Of a DNA stretch of 42,266 nucleotides, positions 1 through 8,535 are shown in pieces. The position numbers and the translations under genes were made by a program. Location of the stretch: positions 1-42,266 of the forward strand of contig JABAQT010000085.1 in the NCBI GenBank assembly GCA_019187195.1. The letters run 5' to 3'. This stretch comes from Bryobacteraceae bacterium (GTDB lineage: Bacteria > Acidobacteriota > Terriglobia > Bryobacterales > Bryobacteraceae). Each line of letters begins with the position of its first letter. Position 1 is the first letter of the stretch. The notes under the pieces were generated by a model. The model ran no database searches. It was not told the DNA's origin and saw only the letters and a list, made by a program, of their open reading frames with translations.

Positions 1-998
1 ACGGCGGCAAGGTCGAGCAGGCCGTCCCCGTTTTCGTCATACAGCAGCACATCGCGGATCTCGTCGGCCGTCATCTCGCCTTTCTTCGGCGTGCCGGGGT
101 AGTAGCTGCCGGCGAAATGGAAGCTGTCCGGCTTGTTTAGAAACACCGCCACGTTATCGGATGGTCCGCGGTTGCCGATCACGAGGTCGGCGCGGCCGTC
201 GCGATCGATGTCGCCGCTCTTGAGGTGATAAGGGATGTGCCCCTGGGAGTGGAAGCGCCGCCATTCGGTGAACCCGCCGCGTCCATCGCCTTTCCATACC
301 TGGACGAGGTTGCTCGAGTAGATGGTGAAGGCCAGGTCCGCCACACCGTCGCCGGTGAAATCGGCCGGTATGACATCGCGCGGACCGGGAAGGAGCGGAA
401 AGCGCCGCTGGCGGAACTTGCGCCCGCCCAGGTTATCGAACACCACGAAGAAGTCGCTCGACCAGGCCACGGCCACCAGGTCCAGCCGGCCGTCGCGATT
501 CACATCCACCGCCGCCACCGAAGTCAGCCCGGGCGTGGGATACACCGGCTCGCCAGCGGCCGTGAAGTTCTTGCCGTAGGTGAACGGCGCGCCCTCGACC
601 CGCGTGTGGACGGCCGGGCTGAGCCACTCCCCCGCCCTGGCGCCCCACAGGATGGACAGATCGCGGCCATCGTTAGCCTGGAAGTTCACCACCACCACGT
701 CCTTGCGGCCGTCGCCATCGAGATCGGCGGAAACGGCGGTGTACGGGCCGTAGCCGACGCGGTAGTCGCGGCGTAGATGGGGGTCCGGCGATCCGGCGGT
801 ATAGAAGACGGTGAGCACGTCGTTGGCCGGCGCCTTTTCGGTTGGAAGTTTCAACTCGCCGCGGCAGGGCAGGATGACATCGGGATGTCCATCTCCATCG
901 AGATCGGCCACGGTGGAGAAGTAGGGGCCGTCACTCGTCTTATGAAACGTCTGCGCCTGGAGCAGAGCCGCCGCCAGCATCAGTTTCAGGATCTGCAT
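1..998 (-). CDS. FG-GAP/VCBS repeat exported protein (3' end outside window)
   Basis: The minus-strand frame opens with ATG at 998-996 and stays open to the window edge, so the C-terminus is missing. It begins with a short signal peptide (MQILKLMLAAALLQAQ). It then carries repeated calcium-loop motifs of the form DxDGDGxxD, for example DLDGDGHPD at residues 32-40, followed by DLDGDGRKD, DVNRDGRLD, DFTGDGVAD, DIDRDGRAD and DENGDGLLD. Spacing of roughly 50-60 residues fits blades of an FG-GAP/VCBS (integrin alpha-like) propeller. Such proteins are secreted or surface-bound; the ligand is unknown. It is divergent from the putative glycosidase at 1174. The fold call is firm; no specific function can be assigned. 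Confidence 0.85.
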   Translation of the reverse strand, partial: MQILKLMLAAALLQAQTFHKTSDGPYFSTVADLDGDGHPDVILPCRGELKLPTEKAPANDVLTVFYTAGSPDPHLRRDYRVGYGPYTAVSADLDGDGRKDVVVVNFQANDGRDLSILWGARAGEWLSPAVHTRVEGAPFTYGKNFTAAGEPVYPTPGLTSVAAVDVNRDGRLDLVAVAWSSDFFVVFDNLGGRKFRQRRFPLLPGPRDVIPADFTGDGVADLAFTIYSSNLVQVWKGDGRGGFTEWRRFHSQGHIPYHLKSGDIDRDGRADLVIGNRGPSDNVAVFLNKPDSFHFAGSYYPGTPKKGEMTADEIRDVLLYDENGDGLLDLAA

Positions 999-1061
999 GG
1001 TGTGAAGCTCCACCTTAGCGCGAACCGCCCCCGCCGCGCCGGTTCACGGAAGCAGGAGTTG

Positions 1062-1067
1062 TATACT
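1062..1067 (+). promoter_or_regulatory. Possible -10 element for the gene at 1174
   Basis: TATACT lies in the 175-base divergent spacer, about 107 bases before the ATG at 1174. No convincing -35 hexamer is seen at 16-18 bases upstream. The same hexamer recurs in other spacers of this window. The call rests on one motif only. Confidence 0.3.
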
Positions 1068-1085
1068 TTACTTTCCGCTGCCCGC

Positions 1086-1099
1086 GATTGCGTGCAATC
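1086..1099. promoter_or_regulatory. Perfect 6-bp inverted repeat, operator candidate
   Basis: GATTGC and GCAATC are separated by two bases. The dyad lies about 19 bases after the possible -10 at 1062, where a repressor could block transcription of the 1174 gene. It could also be chance. Confidence 0.25.
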
Positions 1100-1173
1100 C
1101 GCTTACGAGTCCGAGGACCCTGGTCTGAGACAAGGCGGCGGGCAGCCACTTAACTTGGGAGGCGGAGGAGCAG

Positions 1174-3720
1174 ATGAACCGGAGGCACTTTCTATCGTTC
1201 GCGGCCGCCTTACCCGGAATGGGCGAGGAATTGGAGGAGTCGAAACCGATTCCGGAGCCGCACTTTCCCTCACGGCTGTACTGTTTTGTCTGGAGGAACT
1301 GGGAACTTGCCAACACGGAACGCCTGGCGAGGGTGTTGGGAACGGCGGAGGGCAATGTGCTGGCGCTGGGGCGGTCCATGGGCTTGCCGTGCAAGCCCCG
1401 CCTCACGGACGATCAACTCCGGCGGTTGTACATCACGGTCATCCGGCAGAACTGGCATCTGCTGCCGGAAGAGCAGTTGATGGAACTGCTTGGTTGGGAC
1501 CGGAACAAGTTCGAGTACACACTGAAAGAGGACGACTTTCTGGATGTGAAATTGGGGCGGAACAAGCCGCGCTGCGAGCGTCTGCGCTATGAGGCGCCCA
1601 GTCCGGCGGAGCGGCGGCGGGCAGGTGAAATCCGGCGAACCCTGGAGCGCGTTTTCGGCAAACAGTTGCACGAAGCGGGGCAGCCTCCGTTCCATTTCGT
1701 CGAGGAGTTGAGTTCGCTTGCGATTGAGCCATTGGAAGGCGGTGGAACGGCGCAGGCATCCGAGGTGGACTTGCGGGATGGATGGGAGATTCGGCCCTTT
1801 CCGGGAGTAGCGCGGGAGCGGCTGGCGCGGTACCTCGAACAGAGGTTCGGCGCGCGGAGCGCGGCGGGGGCAGCGCGCGGCATCCGGTTGCGTCTTTCCG
1901 CCGGCCCGATACAGTGGGAGGCGCGGAAAGACGCGGTGACGCTGCAAGCTCCGGACGAAGCGGGGTTGATGCAAGCGGTGTACCTGCTCGAGGACGAGTT
2001 CGAGCGGCGCGAGGCTCCCATACTCCAACTGGGACGGCGGGAGTTCCCTGATCCGTGGCCGGCGCGATTTCTGTACTCTTATGTAGCTCTGTATGGGGAC
2101 CCGCTGGTGGATACTTCCGCCGATCCCTTTCCTCCTGGATATCTGGACAAGCTGGCGAGCCGCGGAATCAACGGAGTGTGGCTGCAGGGGGTGCTGAACA
2201 CGCTGGCTCCTTCGCCGATTTTCCCGGAGTTTGGGGAGGGTTGGGAGATACGGCTCAAGAACCTGTCGGCACTCTGCGACCGGGCGGCGCGATTCGGGAT
2301 GAAGGTGTATCTCTACCAGAACGAACCGCGAGCCATGCCGGCGGCGTTTTTTGAAAAGCGGAGCGGATTGCGGGGCGCGGGTTTCCAGAACCTGTATTCC
2401 CTATGCACGAGCGCGAAGGAGACGCGGGAGTGGCTGTCGGATTCGCTGGCGCACGTTTTTCACCACGTTCCGCGGCTAGGCGGCTTATTTACGATTTCGA
2501 TGTCCGAGAATCACACCAACTGCTTCTCGCACGGGGGCGCGTGGCGCAAGGCTCCACCGGCGGCCCCCGGCTGTCCGCGCTGCTCGAAGCGCGAGAGCTG
2601 GGAGGTGTTGGGAGAGATGTTCGCGGCGATGCGCGAAGGCGTGAGGCGGGAGAGCAAGCAGGCGGAGATCATTCATTGGGACTGGGGATGGGGAGACGAT
2701 CTGGCGGCGCGGCTGATCCCGCTGCTCGACAAGGATGTGAAGTTCCAGAGCATCAGCGAGTGGAGCAAGCCGGTGGAGCGGGGAGGCGTCAAGACACAGG
2801 TAGGAGAGTATTCGATTTCGGTTCCGGGGCCCGGCCCGCGGGCGCTGCGCAACTGGAGCATCGCGCGGCGGGCGGGGGTTGCGGCATTCGCGAAGGTGCA
2901 GTTCAACAACACCTGGGAGATGTCCGCCGTGCCCTACCTGCCGGTTCCGCACCTGATCCTGGAGCACTGCGAGAACCTCGGCAAGGCAGACATCAAAGGG
3001 CTGATGGTTTCGTGGACGTGCGGCGGTTTTCCGTCGCCGAATCTCGAGGCGGCCAAGGCGTTCTACTACCACAAGGCTCCGGATAGGGAAGCAATTTTGC
3101 GAGACGTGGCGGCCCAGCGATATGGGCAAGGGGCGCGGGAGGACGCGGTGGAGGCGTGGCGCCTGTTCAGCGAAGCGTTCCGCGAGTTCCCCTACGGCGT
3201 GCACGTTTATGTGATCCCGACGCAACATGGCCCGGCGAACCTGCTGCGGGCAAGGCCGACGGGGCATAAGCCGGGAATGATCCTGTTTCCACATGACGCG
3301 ATGAAGACGTGGTGCGGCGCTTATCCACCGGAGGTTGTGCAATCGCAATTCACGCTGCTCTCGAGGAAATGGAAGGCGGGTCTCGAACGGCTGGAGCGCG
3401 TGCCGGGTGAGTCCACGCCGGCCAAGCGCGCCCATGCGAGGACGGATCTGGCGGTGGCGCTCACCTGTTATCACCATTTTCAGAGCGTGGCGAACCAGGT
3501 GGAATTTTACCGGCTGCGTGATTCATCGAACCCCAACATTGCCCGCATGAAAGAGTTAGCGATCGAGGAACGGGAACTGGCGCGGCGGCAATACGGGGTG
3601 GCGCGGTCGCTTTCCACGATCGCCTATGAAGCGTCGAACCATTATTACTACCGGCCGCTCGACCTGGCGGAGAAGGTGCTGAACTGCGAGTGGCTGCTGG
3701 CGCAGCCGCCGATGCTTTAG
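1174..3720 (+). CDS. Putative GH20/GH67-like glycoside hydrolase with HTH-like N-terminus
   Basis: 848 aa. The ATG at 1174 follows a strong purine-rich ribosome binding site (GGAGGCGGAGGAG). The N-terminus (MNRRHFLSFAAAL) resembles a Tat leader, though its hydrophobic part is short. Residues ~25-140 hold two helical segments reading like winged or HTH units (NTERLARVLGTAEGNVLALG; EEQLMELLGWDRNKF). Residues ~200-300 resemble the non-catalytic alpha/beta domain that precedes the barrel in GH20 and GH67 enzymes. A TIM-barrel-like region follows, with YLDKLASRGINGVWLQG near 325 and MSENHTNC near 445. Glu445 is a candidate catalytic acid by position only. I remember similar uncharacterised proteins in Planctomycetes and Lentisphaerae. 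Substrate is unknown and the glycosidase assignment is an inference. Confidence 0.7.
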   Translation: MNRRHFLSFAAALPGMGEELEESKPIPEPHFPSRLYCFVWRNWELANTERLARVLGTAEGNVLALGRSMGLPCKPRLTDDQLRRLYITVIRQNWHLLPEEQLMELLGWDRNKFEYTLKEDDFLDVKLGRNKPRCERLRYEAPSPAERRRAGEIRRTLERVFGKQLHEAGQPPFHFVEELSSLAIEPLEGGGTAQASEVDLRDGWEIRPFPGVARERLARYLEQRFGARSAAGAARGIRLRLSAGPIQWEARKDAVTLQAPDEAGLMQAVYLLEDEFERREAPILQLGRREFPDPWPARFLYSYVALYGDPLVDTSADPFPPGYLDKLASRGINGVWLQGVLNTLAPSPIFPEFGEGWEIRLKNLSALCDRAARFGMKVYLYQNEPRAMPAAFFEKRSGLRGAGFQNLYSLCTSAKETREWLSDSLAHVFHHVPRLGGLFTISMSENHTNCFSHGGAWRKAPPAAPGCPRCSKRESWEVLGEMFAAMREGVRRESKQAEIIHWDWGWGDDLAARLIPLLDKDVKFQSISEWSKPVERGGVKTQVGEYSISVPGPGPRALRNWSIARRAGVAAFAKVQFNNTWEMSAVPYLPVPHLILEHCENLGKADIKGLMVSWTCGGFPSPNLEAAKAFYYHKAPDREAILRDVAAQRYGQGAREDAVEAWRLFSEAFREFPYGVHVYVIPTQHGPANLLRARPTGHKPGMILFPHDAMKTWCGAYPPEVVQSQFTLLSRKWKAGLERLERVPGESTPAKRAHARTDLAVALTCYHHFQSVANQVEFYRLRDSSNPNIARMKELAIEERELARRQYGVARSLSTIAYEASNHYYYRPLDLAEKVLNCEWLLAQPPML

Positions 3721-3764
3721 GCTAAGTACAGGGTTGCTTGCAGTTTGCCCATCGGCTGAACGAA

Positions 3765-3787
3765 GCGCCCGGCACCGTGCCGGGCGC
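3765..3787. terminator. Perfect 11-bp GC-rich hairpin between glycosidase and lon-like gene
   Basis: GCGCCCGGCAC, one base, then GTGCCGGGCGC form a perfect 23-base dyad about 45 bases after the glycosidase stop and just before the GAAGGAG ribosome binding site of the Lon-like gene. No T-run follows, so a classical intrinsic terminator is unlikely. It may be an RNA-stabilising or attenuating hairpin, or a copy of a dispersed palindromic (REP-like) element. Confidence 0.5.
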
Positions 3788-3808
3788 CACGAAGGAGCGT
3801 CGGGGAGC

Positions 3809-6232
3809 ATGGACACAGTGGATGAGAGCATCAAAGGGAGAGCACTGGCCGCGGAGGCGTTGTACCGGCGGGTGGAGGTGGAGAAGTTCCCGTTCACCAG
3901 CACGGCGGAGATAGACGGCCAGACTGATTTCATCGGGCATGACCGGGCGCTCGAGGCGATGCGGTTTGGGATCGGCATTCGCAAGCAGGGTTTCAATCTC
4001 TATCTGCTGGGACCGGCGGGCACGGGGAAGTACAAGATCGCGCGAAGCTTTCTCGAGAAGCGCGCGGCGGGGGAAGGGACGCCCGACGAGTGGTGCTACA
4101 TCAACAACTTCGTCAGTCCGGAGACGCCGAATGCCCTGCGGCTTCCGCCGGGACGGGCCCTGCCGTTGCGGGATGACATGAACCGCCTCATCGAGGACCT
4201 GCGCTCCGCGATCCCTTCGGCGTTTCAAAGCGAGAACTACCGGGCGCGGAAACACGTGATTGAGCAGGAGGTGAAGGATCAGCAGGAGAAGGCCTTCGAA
4301 GAGGTGTCGGAAGAGGCGCAACAGAGCGGCATTGCGCTGATGCGGACGCCCACGGGGATTATTCTCGCTCCCGTAAAGAAGGGCGAAGTGATGGAACCGC
4401 GGGAGTTCGAGAACCTCCCCCCCGACGAGCATCAGCGGTTGGAGAGCAAGATAGCCGAGTTGCAGCAGAAGCTGCGCAAGGTGTTGCTTCAGGTTCCCAG
4501 ATGGGAGCAGGAGGGACGGGAGAAGGTTCGGGATCTGAACAACGAAGTGGCGAAGTTTGCCGTAAGCCACCTGATGGAGGAGGTGGCGAAGAAGTATACG
4601 GACCTGCCGAGCGTGATCAGTTTTCTGAATGATGTGAAGGCGGATGTGATCGAGCACGTGGATGAGTTTCTGACGCCGCCGGAGCATCCGCTGGCGGCGC
4701 TGATGGGCGGCGCGCCCACCTCATTCCGGCGCTACCAGGTGAACGTGCTGGTGGAACGGGAGAGCGCGGAGGGCGCTCCGGTGGTGTTCGAGGATCATCC
4801 CACCTACCAGAACCTGGTGGGGCAAGTGCAGTATCAATCGCACATGGGAGCGCTGACGACGGATTTCACGCTGATTCGAAGAGGGGCGCTGCATCGCGCA
4901 AACGGCGGGTACCTGATACTGGACGCCTACAAGATGCTGACGCAGCCCTATGCCTGGGACGCGTTGAAGCGCTGTCTGGTCTCCTCGCAGATCCGTATCG
5001 AATCGCCGGGCGAGATGCTCGGCCTGGTAAGCACGGTGGCGCTGCGGCCGGAACCGGTCCCGGTGTCGGTGAAAGTAGTGCTGGTGGGAGAGCGGACGTT
5101 GTACTACATGCTCGCCTCGCTCGATTCGGAGTTCCACGACCTGTTCAAGGTGGCGGCCGACTTCGAGGAGACGATGGACCGGACCGGCGAGAGTGAACTT
5201 CTCTTTGCAAAGTGGATCGGGACGATCGCGCATACGGAGGGGCTGCTGCCGTTTGATCGCGAGGCAGTAGGGAGAGTGATCGAGCAATGCTCGCGGGCGG
5301 CGGAGGATTCGCGAAAAATACTGACTTTGCGGCGGACGCTGGGCGACCTGCTGCAGGAGGCGGATTACTGGGCGAGGGAAGCGAAGCGAACCGTGGTGAG
5401 CAGGGAGGATGTCCAGCGGGCGATTGACGCGCAAATCCGGCGCAAGGACCGCATCCGGGAGAGGATGCTCGAAGCCACGCTGCGCGGCACGCTGATGATT
5501 GACACGCACGGCGAACGGGTGGGGCAGATCAACGGCCTGTCCGTGGTGATGCTATCGGACTTCTCGTTCGGGCATCCCAGCCGGATCACGGCGCGCGTCC
5601 GCCTGGGAAAGGGCGACGTGATCGACATCGAGCGGGAGGTGAAGCTGGGAGGACCGCTGCATTCGAAGGGCGTGCTGATTCTGAGCGGATTCCTGGGGGG
5701 GCGGTATGCGTCCGAGCAGCCGTTATCGCTGCAGGCGAGCCTGGTGTTTGAACAGAGCTACGGGGGCGTGGAAGGAGACAGCGCTTCGTCGGCGGAGTTG
5801 TACGTTCTTTTGTCCGCGCTTTCGGGGCTGCCGCTGAAACAGTCGCTTGCCGTGACGGGGTCGGTGAACCAGCACGGAGAGGTTCAGGCGATCGGCGGCG
5901 TGAACGAGAAGATTGAGGGGTTCTTTGATCTGTGCAAAGGGCGCGGCGAAATGGATGGGCAGGGGGTCATCATTCCGCGTTCCAATGTGGGCGACCTGAT
6001 GCTGCGGCGGGATGTAGTGGAGGCGGTGAGGCAAGGGCGTTTTCACGTGTTCGCGGTGGCCACGATCGATGAGGGGATAGAGATTCTCACGGGAGTGCCC
6101 GCGGGCGAGCGGGATGCTTCCGGAAAGTTTCCGGAAGGGAGCGTGAACCATCGCGTCGAACAACGGTTGATCGCACTGGCCGAGCGGCAGATGGAGCTGG
6201 CGGTAAAGGCAAAGCAAGAGAAGACCCAATGA
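3809..6232 (+). CDS. LonB-like ATP-dependent protease (AAA_32 + Lon proteolytic domain, S16)
   Basis: 807 aa from ATG at 3809, chosen because GAAGGAG lies at 3791-3797; an upstream TTG in frame at 3734 has no such support. Walker A is GPAGTGK at 68-74 and is followed by Tyr instead of Ser/Thr. A long charged helical insert spans ~150-290, Walker B is LILD ending at D372, and the C-terminal Lon protease domain covers ~560-780. The Ser-Lys dyad is visible: Ser658 in GDSASS and Lys701 in GGVNEKIEG. They are 43 residues apart, as in E. coli Lon (Ser679/Lys722). The protein should be cytosolic and degrade damaged or specific proteins using ATP. The next gene starts inside the stop codon (ATGA), so it is coupled to a UspA protein. 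Family call is secure; the substrate is unknown. Confidence 0.93.
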   Translation: MDTVDESIKGRALAAEALYRRVEVEKFPFTSTAEIDGQTDFIGHDRALEAMRFGIGIRKQGFNLYLLGPAGTGKYKIARSFLEKRAAGEGTPDEWCYINNFVSPETPNALRLPPGRALPLRDDMNRLIEDLRSAIPSAFQSENYRARKHVIEQEVKDQQEKAFEEVSEEAQQSGIALMRTPTGIILAPVKKGEVMEPREFENLPPDEHQRLESKIAELQQKLRKVLLQVPRWEQEGREKVRDLNNEVAKFAVSHLMEEVAKKYTDLPSVISFLNDVKADVIEHVDEFLTPPEHPLAALMGGAPTSFRRYQVNVLVERESAEGAPVVFEDHPTYQNLVGQVQYQSHMGALTTDFTLIRRGALHRANGGYLILDAYKMLTQPYAWDALKRCLVSSQIRIESPGEMLGLVSTVALRPEPVPVSVKVVLVGERTLYYMLASLDSEFHDLFKVAADFEETMDRTGESELLFAKWIGTIAHTEGLLPFDREAVGRVIEQCSRAAEDSRKILTLRRTLGDLLQEADYWAREAKRTVVSREDVQRAIDAQIRRKDRIRERMLEATLRGTLMIDTHGERVGQINGLSVVMLSDFSFGHPSRITARVRLGKGDVIDIEREVKLGGPLHSKGVLILSGFLGGRYASEQPLSLQASLVFEQSYGGVEGDSASSAELYVLLSALSGLPLKQSLAVTGSVNQHGEVQAIGGVNEKIEGFFDLCKGRGEMDGQGVIIPRSNVGDLMLRRDVVEAVRQGRFHVFAVATIDEGIEILTGVPAGERDASGKFPEGSVNHRVEQRLIALAERQMELAVKAKQEKTQ

Positions 6233-7092
6233 AACACTCGAACGCGGCGCTTATCCGGCGAATCCTGGTTGCGCTCGACACTTCCCCCTCGAGCCAGGCG
6301 GCGCTCGAGGCGGCGGTGGCTTTGGCGGAGCGGCTAAACGCGGAAGTCTGCGGCCTGTTTGTGGAAGATGTGGACCTGTTGCGGGTGGCGGAATCTCCTT
6401 ACGCGAGAGAGATTCTGTATCCTTCGGCCGAGGAGGGGCGGCTTACGCGCGGGGGGATCGAGAAGCGGTTGCGCGTACAGGGGGAACAGGCGCGCCGGGC
6501 GCTGACAGCGGCGGCGCAGCGGGCGAACGTGCCCTGTACTTTTCTTAGTGTCAGGGGCAAGGTGAGTTCGGAGTTGCTGGCGGCGGCGGAGAAGACGGAT
6601 CTGGTCGCCATAGGAAGGCTGGGGTGGAGCATGGGAGCGCGGCTGCGCATCGGCTCGACGGCCATGGATTTGGTGGCCAGCTCCGGTCCGGTGCTGCTGT
6701 TATCGGAATACCGCGCGCCCGCGCCGCCGCACCTGCTGCTTTACTTCGACGGTTCGCCGGAGGCAAGCAAGGCTTTGCAGTGGGCGGCCGAGGTTGCGGG
6801 CTCCGATTCCGGAAGGCTGACGGTGCTGCTGGCGGCGAAAGACGAGGAGCAGGCGGAACAGATGCGGGAACAGGCGAGGGGCCTGCTGGCGGGCTCCGGA
6901 TTCCAGGCCGGATACCGGCCCATGGATCCCAATGACAGTGCCGGACTGCTGAGTTTCCTGAAGCGGGTGGAGAACGGGATGTTCGTGTTGGGAACGAAGG
7001 AGCCGTTTGAGAAGGCACCGATGCTCGAAGCGGTACTGCGGCAGAGCAGGGTGGCGGTACTGCTGTTCCGGTACGATGGTGAGGAGCGGTGA
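6229..7092 (+). CDS. Tandem universal stress protein (two UspA domains)
   Basis: 287 aa. The ATG overlaps the TGA of the Lon-like gene (ATGA), indicating translational coupling. Domain 1 (~7-155) starts RRILVALDTSPSSQAALEAA and contains the ATP-binding signature G-x2-G-x9-G-S at G129, G132, G142 and S143. Domain 2 (~162-282) starts LLLYFDGSPEASKALQ but lacks a clear copy of this motif, so only the first domain is predicted to bind nucleotide. UspA proteins are cytosolic and accumulate under stress or growth arrest. The pairing with a Lon-type protease suggests a joint stress-response unit; no direct partnership is proven. The start and family are confident. Confidence 0.92.
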   Translation: MKHSNAALIRRILVALDTSPSSQAALEAAVALAERLNAEVCGLFVEDVDLLRVAESPYAREILYPSAEEGRLTRGGIEKRLRVQGEQARRALTAAAQRANVPCTFLSVRGKVSSELLAAAEKTDLVAIGRLGWSMGARLRIGSTAMDLVASSGPVLLLSEYRAPAPPHLLLYFDGSPEASKALQWAAEVAGSDSGRLTVLLAAKDEEQAEQMREQARGLLAGSGFQAGYRPMDPNDSAGLLSFLKRVENGMFVLGTKEPFEKAPMLEAVLRQSRVAVLLFRYDGEER

Positions 7093-7098
7093 AATAAG

Positions 7099-7110
7099 GT
7101 ATACAATACC
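7099..7110 (+). promoter_or_regulatory. -10-like TATACAAT inside a GGTAT/ATACC dyad
   Basis: In the 38-base gap after the UspA gene, GGTAT and ATACC flank ACA, and the overlapping TATACAAT (7100-7107) resembles a -10 element about 24 bases before the GTG at 7131. An overlapping dyad could be an operator. No -35 element is obvious. Confidence 0.35.
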
Positions 7111-7130
7111 GTTTCAAAGGAAGATCTCCG

Positions 7131-8525
7131 GTGACCGCCTTCGTTTCCCGTGCCTGTTTACTTGCGCTGACGATTGCGGCCGCGCAGGCCCAGAATCACT
7201 CAAAACCCGCGCTTGATTACGCTTTCTTCAGAGACCGCGTGGAGCCGATCCTGCTCGAGAAGCGGCCGGGGCATGCGCGTTGCGTCACCTGCCATGAACA
7301 CGGCAGCCCGCCCCTGCAACCCCTGGAAGCGGGGGCCACGAGATGGAACGAAGAACAGTCACGCAGAAATTTCGCCATCTGGAAGCTGTTCGCCGTTCCC
7401 GGAGAGCCGGAAAAGAGCCCCCTGCTGCTGCACCCGCTTGCGAGAGAAGCGGGCGGGGACAGCTTTCATGCCGGAGGGAAACACTGGCAATCGAAGAATG
7501 ATCCGGAGTGGCGGATCCTTGCCGCATGGGTTCGGGGCGAGACGATGGCGGGCGCGACCCGCACGGCGATGCGCGTTCTGCAAACCAACGCCGCCGGGGA
7601 CAACGTCCACGTGATCGACCCGGCCACCAATCGCGTGGTGGGCGTCATCGAAGACATCGAAGTGCCGCACGGAGCGGCGATCGCGCCGGACGGGGCGCGG
7701 ATCTACATTACCGATGAAGCGCGGCGCACGCTGGACGTAGTGGACGCGAGGACGCTGCAAGTATTCGAGCGCATTCCGCTGAGCGGGCGGCCGAACAATC
7801 TCGACGTGGCCAAGGATGGTTCGAAGGTGTATGTGGGCATCCGCCAGGCTCCGGGAGCGGTGGACGTCATCGACGCCAGATCGCTGAAAAACGTGAAGAG
7901 CGTCCGGGTAAAGGGCGAGATCCACAACGTCTACGTGACGCCGGACGGGAGGTACGCAGTGGCCGGTTCGATCGCGGCGAGCACGATCAGCGTCATCGAT
8001 ACGTCGAGCGACACACTGGCGTGGACTCTGACGCTTGACGCGGGCATCCGGCCGATGGCCTTCACGCGAAATGGGAACGGCTCCACCAAGGAGATCATCG
8101 TCCAGCTTTCCAATTTCCATGGATTCGCCGCCGTCGATTTCGCGACGCGCAAAGTAGTACGGCGGATTACGCTGCCGGATGTTGAGGGCCAGGAGAGGGA
8201 GACGCAAGGTTTACAGGGATCTCCATCGCATGGACTGGCGATTACGCCTGATGGCAAGATGCTTTGGGCCACCAGCAAGTATTACGATTGCGTGGTGGCC
8301 TATTCGCTGCCGGATTATCGTCTCATCAAGGTGATTCCGGTAGGCCTTCATCCTGAGTGGCTGACCATTCCGCCGGATGGCAGACAGCTATACGTGGCGG
8401 TGGCGGGAGACGACGCGACGGCGGTAGTGGACCTCCGGAAAATGGAGATGGTCCAGAAGATTCCGGTGGGAGCGGTTCCGAAACGCAACACGAGCGGGAT
8501 GCTGATGACAACATCGTCGAACTGA
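7131..8525 (+). CDS. Exported c-type cytochrome fused to YVTN beta-propeller
   Basis: 464 aa. GTG start with AAAGGAAGAT about 8 bases upstream. A signal peptide spans 1-20 (ends AAAQAQ). Residues ~29-140 resemble planctomycete-type cytochrome c domains (DYAFFRDRVEPILLEK) with a single CxxCH haem site at C51, C54 and H55; a distal ligand cannot be fixed. From ~145 to the end there are ~40-residue YVTN repeats (DVVDARTLQVFERIPLSG, ISVIDTSSDTLAWTL), predicting a beta-propeller. The protein should be periplasmic and redox active. The next gene encodes a second propeller after only 10 bases, so the two likely form one transcript. The layout recalls cytochrome cd1 enzymes, but no haem d1 features are visible. 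Electron donor and substrate are unknown. Confidence 0.85.
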   Translation: MTAFVSRACLLALTIAAAQAQNHSKPALDYAFFRDRVEPILLEKRPGHARCVTCHEHGSPPLQPLEAGATRWNEEQSRRNFAIWKLFAVPGEPEKSPLLLHPLAREAGGDSFHAGGKHWQSKNDPEWRILAAWVRGETMAGATRTAMRVLQTNAAGDNVHVIDPATNRVVGVIEDIEVPHGAAIAPDGARIYITDEARRTLDVVDARTLQVFERIPLSGRPNNLDVAKDGSKVYVGIRQAPGAVDVIDARSLKNVKSVRVKGEIHNVYVTPDGRYAVAGSIAASTISVIDTSSDTLAWTLTLDAGIRPMAFTRNGNGSTKEIIVQLSNFHGFAAVDFATRKVVRRITLPDVEGQERETQGLQGSPSHGLAITPDGKMLWATSKYYDCVVAYSLPDYRLIKVIPVGLHPEWLTIPPDGRQLYVAVAGDDATAVVDLRKMEMVQKIPVGAVPKRNTSGMLMTTSSN

Positions 8526-8535
8526 GGGACAATCC

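Noticed and set aside
225..1592. Two plus-strand frames (183 and 271 codons) opposite the FG-GAP protein and into the glycosidase gene
   Set aside because: The minus frame has six calcium-loop motifs; the plus frames are His/Gly/Arg-rich shadows.
7131..8525. Idea that the haem-propeller protein is a cytochrome cd1 nitrite reductase
   Set aside because: Repeats are the YVTN type, no d1 haem-binding features are visible, and no nir genes are nearby.
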